Source: Luscinia megarhynchos (lineage: Eukaryota; Chordata; Aves; Passeriformes; Turdidae). From it: a DNA stretch of 64,000 nt. Positions 26,827-36,350 of this stretch are shown piece after piece. A program made the translations under genes and the position numbers. Position 1 is the first letter of the stretch. Each line of letters opens with the position of its first letter. Under the pieces are notes generated by a model. The model had not been told where the DNA came from. It made no database searches and saw nothing but the letters and a program-made list of their open reading frames with translations. The DNA is taken from assembly GCA_034336665.1 (NCBI GenBank), contig JAPFBE010000002.1, positions 17,710,906 through 17,774,905 of the forward strand, in the 5' to 3' direction.

Positions 26827-27335
26827 GGCCAATCTTGATGTCGTGATGGAATGAGATGTGAGAGTTTAGAAGTTGTACTGTCCAAAGCCACTAACCTGCA
26901 AATACTGTTTTGTAACCTTCTGTATGTGAACCGAAACTGTCAATGCCTCAGATAATACAACTGCATTGAATTGCTGTTGTTCATTCAAGAATTAGAACTA
27001 AAGAATTGTTATTGTGTATCTGATTAAATGCAAAAATGGTGGAAAGATGGAAATGAAGTTTTAATTCACTATTTTTTTAAAAAAAATTAAAGTTCTTTTA
27101 ATTAAACATTCAAGTGAAATCACATGATCTTTAGCATCAAATATTCACTCCTTTTGCTATTTATTGAATTTTTATGTATGTCAACCAGCTTCCCTTTCAT
27201 TTTGTTTTCCATGGATGTTTACACTAGTTTTGTACAAGTTAAGAGCTATATTGTGTGCCAAGGATGTGAAAAAGGGAACATGCAAATGTTACAAAGTATT
27301 TATGTGACTGAATAAATTATTTTAAAACTGTAGTC
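26827..27335 (+). other. EEF1E1: Probable EEF1E1 3'UTR
   Basis: Sequence from the stop codon through the clustered poly(A) signals. The right edge is an inference from the AATAAA at 27,311. An earlier ATTAAA could give a shorter UTR. Confidence 0.55.
27023..27316 (+). terminator. EEF1E1: Candidate EEF1E1 poly(A) signals
   Basis: ATTAAA occurs at 27,023-27,028, 27,086-27,091 and 27,101-27,106, and canonical AATAAA at 27,311-27,316. The last is followed by T-rich and GT-rich sequence near 27,355-27,440. Which one is used cannot be decided from sequence. Confidence 0.5.
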
Positions 27336-30300
27336 TTAATTTGGCTATGAAACTTTCTAGTTTTTCTTCAGTAAAAAAAAGATTTTAAAAGGTTAGTTCA
27401 CTTCCTGCTTCATTTTGTGGTGTACTGTTTTGTATCCAGAAGGATTTCCTTTCAAACTGGGTAGCAAAATTAATGTTCTTAAAGATTTTGCATGTGCCTT
27501 GCTTCATATTTTTTACATAAGTGCAAATGCACTTTTCCACCCCCCAACAAAACCAACCAAAACCCTCAACCTGAGATAATTTGCTGCTCTATGAAGTTCA
27601 TTAGCAATGTTTAAAATGGGCTTTAAAACCAACCACGCTGTTGTTGTAACACAGTTGGATGTGTCATTTTACTGTAGATTGTGGTCCTCTGATTTTTTTT
27701 TTTTACAAGTATAAAAGTGCTAACTTGAGTAATCCTCTGCTCAATTCAGATAACATTTAAGACATGAAAGAAATACAAAAATACTTTGATATTTTAATTG
27801 ATAAATAAACTATGTTGGTTTCTTTAGCAGTGCTTAGCAGACAACTTCACTTGTATGTTTTTTTTTGTTTAATGTGTTACTTAGAAGCCTTTTACCCAGT
27901 AAATATAAAAAAACTATCTTGGATAGATGTTTGAGCATTTTTAATATTAAAAGTCCTTTAAAAAAAACAATAAAAAGAAGTAGATAATGAGGTGAGGTCA
28001 TTAAAATACATCCTGACACATAAATGGACAGAAGAAAATTGCAAGGATAAGTAAAACGTGGACAATTCCAGACTCTAATAGGTGTTTTCTGTAGATATAC
28101 ATAATTTTATTTTTAATTCTTCTACTGAAGATTTACAGGCACACCAAGTTACTTTTAGGGCAGAAATTTCAGAAATTTCTCACTGTTTCCTGGGGGCTTA
28201 GTTCTCCACTTCTAGCTATTCTTGTTCCTTACTATTTAGAAGCTCACCTTAGGTACTTACAAGGATCTCTCTGAAATCCTGAGATCTGTTCGAGTTGTGG
28301 AGTGGGCTTTAGTACAAACATACATTATAAACTTATTCTCAAAGCTTTTCATATTCCACTGCCTGAGAGCTTCAGGTGTTTACTGTCAGTACTTGTAATC
28401 TTAATATCCAATTTATTCAAACATTTATTACCTAATAGTTATTCAATGTGTGTGTATTCCCCTCATGTGTGGGAGCAAGTGATGGTAAGATTAGAAAAAT
28501 ACCTGCACTTCTACTAAATTATGAACCCTTTTGTGTATCAGAAGGGGAGCATGGGTGTGGATCATTAGTGCATTTGGTCAGGTTTAGGGAAGTTTCATGT
28601 TCATCTTAAAGATTTATTACTTTTGTCTATGCTTTTGCAAGTGAGAATGATTTAAATTCTTTAAAAGTGAATGTGCAAGCCTTCTTCCATGAAAATAGCT
28701 TACATTACAGCTGAGAACACTGAAATTAAGCCAGAGCTGAATGTTGCTGGGAGCAATACTGTTATACTTGAGACAGGTTGTAGAGATGATGCTACAAAAT
28801 GTCATATTTTTTTTTAATCCCAAACAGCTGCTGTTTGCAAGTATTGGGATTTCTCAGGTTGGCTACATGCTACTGCTGCAGTATCCCCTAGCCTCTTGTG
28901 CCAGTTTTATTTTCTCTGGTGTAGAACAAAATTGTTACTTGCTGCTGAAATGTTTTAAAAAAAAAGTTCACCTAGTAGAAAGATGAAATGTTTAGAAGTG
29001 GAATAGTAATATTTAACTCTGTACTATCTAAAAGGCATTTGGTCATTATCACATAGTAACTTGAACATATTTCAAATTTTTTTTCCCCTACTTGGGGAAA
29101 CTTAGGAGGATAGAGGGTTAAAAGCAAAGAAGGATGAATTGAGACTTTGCCTTTAGAGAGATGACTGGGAAAACCAGATGGTATTGATTTTTCTTGCCTC
29201 TCCCCCTTTTTATCTAATGTCTTTTGATCAAGGACAAATAAACCTGTAAGAAAACTTCTGAAAAATCAGACAATTCTGAGTTGGTTTGAGACTGAGGTAC
29301 ATATATTTACAACTATGCTTCATAATTTTGAAAGATGAGGTGTGTAGTGGGAGCTCTCAAATTAACATTGATGGTTTATGTAAAGGGTTTGCACTGGGTA
29401 AATATTCAGCTGCTTTTAAAGCCACTTCCTCTTTCTGTAATATTTTATTACACTTTCACTAAACATTAGTAAAAGAGACTTTGCTCCCTTGCAACTCCTT
29501 TCTCCATTCTTAAAACTCCAGTTGCTGAAGGGCACTGTAATGTTTTACTTTCGTTGCTTTGCATTTTGATGATGATGATGACCACAGTGATGTGTGGAAT
29601 TTATTTTCACAGCATTTCATGAACAGCAGCACTTTCATTTGTTAATGTATCTCATCATTGCAGTATTATTATTTTGCATAATCGTTCTAATTTATTCAAG
29701 GGGCCTGACATGTTATGGTCTTATAAGTGTGTGCCCCTGGGACTTGAGTGTATTGCCATATGGTGAGATAGTGCTGCATGACAACCTTTCAGCAACAGAA
29801 GAATTCAACAGTGAAATAAATATGATAATTGTAAATGTTTAGTGAAATCCTACGCTTAGCACTTTTTCTTTTTCCCCTTGATGCTGAGATGCTTGTACAC
29901 CAACCAGGTTGAACCAGGTGTTCAAGTGTTGCATAAGATGTTAGAAATGTGCTGATGATTTTTAGTTGTCCTTGTGTGTGTAACTTCACTTTTAAGTGAG
30001 AGCTCAGTTTGACTTCTGAAGTCTCTAGGGGTATTTCTTGCTCTGAGACTTGTAACTGGGAAACAGTGATTTATACAAAAATCCAGGTTTAATATGGGAT
30101 TAGGAGAGAGTGAGCAGGAATGAGAAAATTGGAAAGATTACACTGAACAAAAAAAAAATAGTTCCAGTTTAGGCCTGGGGACTAGGAAAATCTGACCATT
30201 CAGATGGAACCAAAGTGAAGGCTTCTCAACAGCAAAACTAAAGAAATCATTTATGATAGCTTAAATGTGTAACATGCTTGCTGTTGTGTTCCTGGTCATC

Positions 30301-31507
30301 AGTGATTTACCTTCAGCTTGGCATCCCAGTATTGCAGGCAGAAAATGAATTAGAAGGTATCACTTCTGGTTCACACTTGAAACAGTCCAATCCAGCAAGT
30401 TTGTTACCCTTCTTCACCCCACCCACAGTAAGTACTTGCTGTCCATAGGCTTGCACCTATTGAATTTCCCAAGATTCCTTTGTGTAGAAAGTGTAAGTTT
30501 TGCTAATGAAGCCTCCTAGCAAACATCTTAGCTGTTTGCCTGTAAGAAATTATATTCTCACATCTTTTTAACCTTTCTCATCTTGTATTCCTTCTCTATG
30601 GCCTACCAATCCTCTTCAAAATAATTGTAAACTGAAGTAGACCTGCTCTCAGGAGTTTCATGCTACTGGCCAAATCTTTGGAAGCACATAGACCTAGAAA
30701 TGGGGAGCTTATTTTTTGTGAGGTGCACCTTAGACTTTCCAATAGGTGTTACAGCTTTGGAATATTTGATTAAAAATCAAAAATAAAATAATTCTACAAC
30801 TTAACTTTGTTCCTCTCTCACACACATATACACGCATTAATTTCAATTATAGCTGAGGGAAGGTTATTCTGCACCCTTCAGTGTGGGCGTGGATCCTGGG
30901 TTATTTGCAGGGAGCTGAGACTCTAAGGTTTAATGTAGATGTACTTTGCAATTCAAATAAGTCGTTCATTTATATTAACTATTTTATATGAAAATGGGAC
31001 TTAGAAGTGGTTTTGTCTGTGAAACAGACCAAGTAGCATTACAGATAGAAAAACAGTGGAACTTGGGTATCTTTATTTTTTGCTTGCTTAAAAAAACCAT
31101 AGATGATCAAAAGTCAGCTCTTGATTTGAAAGAGCACAAAGTACTTAAAAAGCAATTAGCTGAGAGAGATGAAAATAAAGAAATAGAACTATAAAATCAT
31201 TTCTAAGAAATCCAGTGTAACCTCTTCTATTTAGAATGGTTCATATTCTTTCTGATCTGCTAGCATCTTCTGTTTGCATATCTGCAGGTGGTTTATGGTT
31301 TGTCTGCTATGTTGAATGCAGAAGCTGGGAATAGATTTTTCAAGTAGATTTGCTTGGTATGGACATAAATTGATTTTACAATTGTATGTATATACAGAAC
31401 CTTGTATGAATCTTTTTTCCTACCTTTTCTTGCTAGAAATAGGGATCTGTAGACCTATTTGATTTTTTTTCCCCTTTGGTTTTTAATCTTATCACCTCTT
31501 TTAATCT

Positions 31508-31536
31508 TTAAAGACTGTGTGTTTCACAGTCTTTAA
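31508..31536. repeat. Perfect 12-bp inverted repeat, 5-base loop
   Basis: TTAAAGACTGTG at 31,508-31,519 pairs with CACAGTCTTTAA at 31,525-31,536 across TGTTT. No known RNA family is recognised. Confidence 0.85.
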
Positions 31537-31969
31537 CTTCAAAGTGTAATTGCAATGATGCAGCTGCTTAATGGATTGCTACATTTAATATTTTCCCCCC
31601 AAGAGCAGTATTTCTTCTTTGTATCTATAATTGGATCATGCTGCTGCTATCCCTGATGGAAATGCCAGGTTTCATATTCACCATACACCTGAGCACATGC
31701 TTACTCACTTGGTAATCCTAATTTTTTTTTCTATTTATTTATCAAAATTGACTTGGATTGCACACATTTTCTTTGTGCTGGAATTTTATTGCAGAGGAAA
31801 TTAAAGGGGAAATGCCATCATGCACCTCTTGCTTTGCTGAGTCTTCAGATTCGGATTGGGCCTTTGTACCCCACCTCTGCATGTCTTGAAGGTGAGATGT
31901 ATCCTACCTCAGAGCCCAGCTCCAGGGTGACACAAAGATATCACAGATTTGGAAAGGGGCATCGATTTT

Positions 31970-32930
31970 GTAGCAAGCATTACTTGTTGCTGCTCTGTGC
32001 ACGTTCCTGCAGGCGTGGCCTTTATTTTCCATGCTGGTAGTGACTACAGCCGGCACGGCTGCCACAGAACACCGCGCATCCCATCTCTCACTGCAGGCAG
32101 GCAGGAGGCGATTCATTTTTCATTGTTGCTGCATCTGAAGGATTCCCCTTTCCCCTCCCGCACTACCTTGGCCCCTTTAGGAAAATTTTCGTCCATTAAA
32201 CTTTCCCTTCTCTGTTGGAAGAACTAAATCTCTCTCAGCATTTTCAGGCTGGTGATCTAATTTGACAGCTCGTAGGTGATGTCTATTCCTCTTCAAAGAG
32301 GCAGGTAGCCCCGGGCTAGCCAGCTGCATTGTGGATTCTGCAGATTTGGCTTGCTGTTCCTGCTGGGTGTCATCTGTCTTCTCAGTCTTGCGGTGGATAA
32401 TTTTTGTCCTCCCCAGCATCATCTGCCTGAGCAGTTTCTGCCTGGCAGGCCTGTCTGTCCAGGTTGAGCATCAAGCACAGCGGCCGCCCGGCTAATGTGA
32501 CAAGGCACCCCTCCAAAGAGCGCAGCCCCGGGCCTGCTCAGGCCAGCATCGGCGTCGCAGCCCGCAAACTTGCAGCCATCACCACCGTGGTCTTGCTCTC
32601 CCATCACGGGTGCAGCCCATGGACTTATTCTGCTGGCACAAAGTATGTCCCCCGCCTCGCCCTCTTAAGGGCCGTCGCTCCGATTGCTCCCGTCTGGGCA
32701 GATGTCTGCCTCAACAGGTTTGGGTTTCCCTGCCTGTTGCCGCCATTTGACTCGGACATCGGCACTTGGATGAAATAATCCTTTAGAGGATTAGCATCGC
32801 CAGACAGCCTGTGGGGGAAATGACAGGACTCGGCACGTTCATCTGAAGATTTTGCAATTCAGAGTGCTGCTAATGCTAATGGGAAGTGGCAGGGTGATCC
32901 CTAAAAGAGAAAGCGGGTTCCATTGCACGG
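31970..32930. promoter_or_regulatory. CpG-rich intergenic patch, possible enhancer or promoter
   Basis: CpG dinucleotides are frequent here (roughly 40 by eye) in a region that is otherwise CpG-poor. Local GC is well above the flanks, peaking around 32,470-32,720. It contains an inverted bicoid-class motif at 32,776-32,793, a TGACAGCT (TALE-type) site near 32,263 and tandem CTAATG near 32,870. Open frames on both strands look like chance. A regulatory role is inferred. Confidence 0.4.
32776..32793. promoter_or_regulatory. Inverted pair of TAATCC homeodomain motifs
   Basis: TAATCCT and AGGATTA form perfect 7-bp inverted arms around TTAG. TAATCC/GGATTA is the core of OTX, CRX, PITX and GSC type (K50) homeodomains, and paired inverted sites can favour dimer binding. 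Function is inferred. Confidence 0.4.
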
Positions 32931-34280
32931 CAAAAATGACAGAGGTTGTTTAGCCTATCTTCCAAAAAAATACATGATGACTACATATGTTGATTTTCAT
33001 GCTCCAAGCCATAGCTATTTCCATATTTTTGTGACTTGATGACTACTTTCTACAAACTGACAGGTTAGGGGCTCCACAAGTATTGTCTTTTTATAGCCAT
33101 CACTTCTTTAAGTCCTCCTTAATTTCTTTAAAATATGTTTTGAAAATAAGCTTGACTGGGCAATGAGAGCAAGCAGGGAAACAAAAAACAAAACCAGGCA
33201 TAAATACAACAAATAGCATATTCTTGGGGAAAAAAAAAAGGAAAAAAAGAAAAACCCAACATTATTCAAACAAAGGAGGAATGGTTTCAGAACAGTAGTT
33301 CTAAAAACCAATGCAACTATCTGTCACATGATTTGCCTTTGTTACAGTCCCATAATTCTGAACCTGACATTAGTCATGATGTAAAAACTCCTTCCTAGAA
33401 ATGCAGTAGATACAAAGCCCCTCAACTACAGGATTTCCTTCTTAACAAATAAAAAGCTGGAGCATAAGGCTTAGAGGGGCAAATAACTTGTCTGAGAGGC
33501 TATGAAAGGAGAACAGCAAAGCTGGAAAGGGTAAAATTAACATTAGAACAATTCTAGCCCAAATTAATAGTGATGATTGAGCAGCTGGAATAGCCTGCAG
33601 ATAATATATATGCATGACTGTAATTTGCTGGTGATTGTCAAATGCTTACATATTTTGGATTCAAGTGGAAAAATATAAGTACTAATTTACAGGTTGCAAT
33701 AGGTGGTCACTTTCAGGAAAATAGATAATGTAGGAGGAAACTATCTTTAAAATAATTCTTATATCTATTAATTGCCTTATTAACAGTGAAGGACTGAAAA
33801 GCTACATTATATATTTTTGCTAAATTTAATAATAATGTTAGTTGAAGTATTGAACACTTCCCAGTATAATATTCATTTTATTATTTAGACAGATTCCAGT
33901 TGTATTTTGCCTGATTTGGGGGAAGATTGTTTCAACAAAACCAATTAACTAATCTTTGAGCCTGAATTTATAAGATTATAGATATTGTCAAAAAACCCAA
34001 AACCCATATAGTAATTTCCATGAGCAGTTTCCAACCTTTTATGATGTGGCATAGGATTTAATAATAGAATCATTTTTTTGTGTCAGTCCTAACAGCGTTT
34101 AAAAGTCCCTTTTTTTTCCCCTGAGCCACACAATTGCTCCTACTTATAAAAGTTATGTGGGGTAGAACATGGGCAGAACTAATTTCTAACAAAGAATACA
34201 TACTACTCCTGTTTTCTACTAATAAACTAGTAATTGTTCCAGCTAAATTAGCACTTTTCTGGTATTCCAGGTAGAAAGGA

Positions 34281-34302
34281 AGCCTTCAGGACACTGAAGG
34301 CT
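34281..34302. repeat. Perfect 9-bp inverted repeat, 4-base loop
   Basis: AGCCTTCAG pairs with CTGAAGGCT across GACA. It lies about 260 bp from an antisense CR1 fragment and matches no RNA gene I recognise. Confidence 0.8.
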
Positions 34303-34565
34303 GCAGCAGCTATAGCAGAATTTGTGGTCCAGTTTATTCTTCATTGACCATACAATGACACTGAGGATTGTAGTATGTATTGCAGATTTAAAAGAAAAAA
34401 ATGTGTAAAAGAAGAAAATAATTTAGATGCAATGGCCTAAATAAAATCAACGTGTTCTAGAAATTACTGAGTAGCAGGAAGAAAAGTCACAAACAGAAGT
34501 TAATATACTGTAATTTCTAAGTGGCCAGGAGGGAGGGGAAGCATATTGAAAATATCCAGATGCTC

Positions 34566-35060
34566 TCATAGAATCACCAGGTGGGTCCGGTTGGAAGGGA
34601 CTGCCTTTGCTCATCTGGTCCAACCTCCCTGCTCAAGCAGTCATCCCAGAGCACTTGGCACAGGATTGCATCCAGAAAGTACTCAAGTAACTCCAGGGAG
34701 GGGGACTCCACAACCTCTCTGGACCATCTGTTCCAGTCACCTGCACAGTAATGAACTTCTTCCTCGCACTCAGGTGGAATTTCCTGTGCATCAGTTTCTG
34801 CCCGTTGCCTCTTGTTCTATTGCTCAGCACCACCAAGAAGAGCCTGGCTCCATGCTCTTGTTACCCTCCCTTCAGATACTGACAGACATTGATAAGGTTC
34901 CCCCTCAGTTGTTTCTTCTCAGGGCTGAACAAGCCCAGTTCCCTTAGCCTTTCATTGCAAGAAATGCTCCAGAACCCTAATCAATTTTATAGCTCTCCAT
35001 TGGACCTGCTCCAGGAGCTCCATGTCTTTCTCATCCTGACAGCCTCTCTTGTGCTCTGAA
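34566..35060 (-). mobile_element. CR1 LINE 3' fragment, antisense
   Basis: The plus strand begins with TCATAGAATCACC and then GGTTGGAAGGGACTGCC, the reverse complement of a CR1 3' terminus. It continues through TCTGGTCCAACCTCCCTGC, GACTCCACAACCTCTCTGG and AGGGCTGAACAAGCCCAGTT to a block near 35,010 with the complement of GGAGCTCCTGGAGCAGG. Close to 500 bp of CR1 3' region remains. No coding frame remains. Confidence 0.92.
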
Positions 35061-35287
35061 GTGGTTTTTAAAGAAATGTACAGGGATTTTATGTCATTTT
35101 TGCTTTTTTTTAATATTTGTAAAAAGAGACTGCTGCAGGCTTTTTTGTTTGGTTGGTTTTGTTTGTTTGTGGGGGGGTTTTTTGGGGTTTTTTTTGTAGC
35201 CTGCGTGTCCAGCAGTTGCTATTCATGTTTGCTGCATTTAGACGCAAACTGGGTTGCTTAATGTATGTCCCTTACTATAATTTATGA
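35061..35287. other. T- and G-rich spacer between two CR1 fragments
   Basis: Low-complexity sequence with T runs and a TTTGTTTGTTTGTGGGGGGG-like stretch near 35,160. No gene or known element is seen. Confidence 0.6.
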
Positions 35288-35625
35288 ATCAGAGAATCAA
35301 TTGGATTTTAAAAAACCTCTGAGACAATCGAATCCTTCCTATGACTAAACACTACCATGTCAACTAGACCAAGCGTCACGCCCATTCTTTCCTTAAACAC
35401 CTCCAGGAGTGATGACTCCACCATGTCCCTGGTCAGCCATTGCAGTGTCCAATCTCTCTTTCTGCGGAGAAATTCCTCCTGATGTCCAACCCGAACATCC
35501 CCTGACACACCTTGAGGCCATGTTCTCCGTCCTGTCGCTGGTTACCTGGGAGAAGAGGCTGACCCCACCTGCCTACACCCTCCTCTCAGGGAGTTGCAGA
35601 GAGCGGTCAGGTCTCTCCGTGCCTC
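35288..35625 (-). mobile_element. CR1 LINE 3' fragment, antisense, 5' of BLOC1S5
   Basis: Antisense CR1 blocks appear in order: AATCAATTGG near 35,296, ACACCTCCAGGAGTGATGAC near 35,398, AAATTCCTCCTGATGTCCAAC near 35,470, GGGAGAAGAGGCTGACCCC near 35,549 and GGGAGTTGCAGAGAGCGGTC near 35,589. The 3' terminal part is diverged. It ends about 90 bp before the 47-bp minisatellite. Confidence 0.9.
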
Positions 35626-35730
35626 AGGGTAACGCCCGCTGCTCCCTCACGCCGCTCCTCACAGGAATGCTCCTCCCGCCCCGCGCCCATCTCCGCGCCC
35701 GTGCGCTCTCCCGCACCGGCCAGCCCCACA

Positions 35731-36106
35731 GCCTGTGCGGCTCTGCGGGCTCGGGGCTCCTTGGGGGCAGCCCCACAGCCTGTACGGCTCTGCGGGCTCG
35801 GGGCTCCTTGGGGGCAGCCCCACAGCCTGTGCGGGTCTGCGGGCTCGGGGCTCCTCGGGGGCGGTTCCGCAGCCTGTACGGGTCTGCGGGCTCGGGGCTC
35901 CTCGGGGGCGGTTCCGCAGCCTGTACGGCTCTGCGGGCTCGGGGCTCCTTGGGGGCAGCCCCACAGCCTGTACGGCTCTGCGGGCTCGGGGCTCCTTGGG
36001 GGCAGCCCCACAGCCTGTGCGGGTCTGCGGGCTCGGGGCTCCTTGGGGGCAGCCCCACAGCCTGTGCGGCTCTGCGGGCTCGGGGCTCCTCGGGGGCGGT
36101 TCCGCG
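35731..36106 (+). repeat. GC-rich minisatellite, eight 47-bp units
   Basis: Units start with GCCTGT at 35,731, 35,778, 35,825, 35,872, 35,919, 35,966, 36,013 and 36,060, an exact 47-bp period with no indels. Each holds CTGCGGGCTCGGGGCTCC followed by one of two ends: TTGGGGGCAGCCCCACA (units 1, 2, 5, 6, 7) or TCGGGGGCGGTTCCGC (units 3, 4, 8). TGC/TAC and GCTC/GGTC variants are also shuffled. A degenerate part-unit continues for a few bases at each end. The unit lacks stop codons in all six frames, which explains the long open frames here. Confidence 0.97.
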
Positions 36107-36235
36107 GCCGGCGCGGCGCGATGACCTCATGGCGCAGCCCCGGGCCCGGCGGAAGCTCTGCGGGAGCAGGCGGGGAGGGAGGCCGGGGAAGGGCCGGGGC
36201 GGCCCGGGCTGCGCTGCCCGGAGCAGCCGAGCGCC

Positions 36236-36350
36236 ATGAGCGGGGCCGGCCCCGCGTCCCCGGGCCGTGGCGGCTCCGCGGCCCCGCCGCCCGCCGACAG
36301 GAGACGGGACTCTCCGGCCGCCGGATCCCCGATCCAGCCCATCATAAAGG
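36236..36350 (+). CDS. BLOC1S5: BLOC1S5 coding exon 1
   Basis: Thirty-eight codons plus one base, from MSGAGPASPG to SPIQPIIK, in the CpG island. The ATG has G at -3. The donor is AAAGG|GTAAGG. The MSG start and terminal IIK match mammals; the middle is a disordered Gly/Pro/Ala/Arg stretch. Confidence 0.92.

Larger units (their letters stand above)
27336..34565. other. Intergenic region between EEF1E1 and BLOC1S5
   Basis: Mostly AT-rich with no recognised gene. Notable contents are a 12-bp-arm hairpin at 31,508-31,536, a CpG-rich patch at about 31,970-32,930 and a 9-bp-arm hairpin at 34,281-34,302. A further AATAAA lies at 27,804-27,809. The distance from the EEF1E1 stop to the BLOC1S5 start is about 9.4 kb, short enough for read-through transcription. 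Confidence 0.6.

Noticed and set aside
34546..34947. 133-codon plus-strand frame
   Set aside because: It lies over an antisense CR1 fragment.
35731..36106. CRISPR array
   Set aside because: There are no unique spacers, units are directly adjacent, and the context is a vertebrate promoter.
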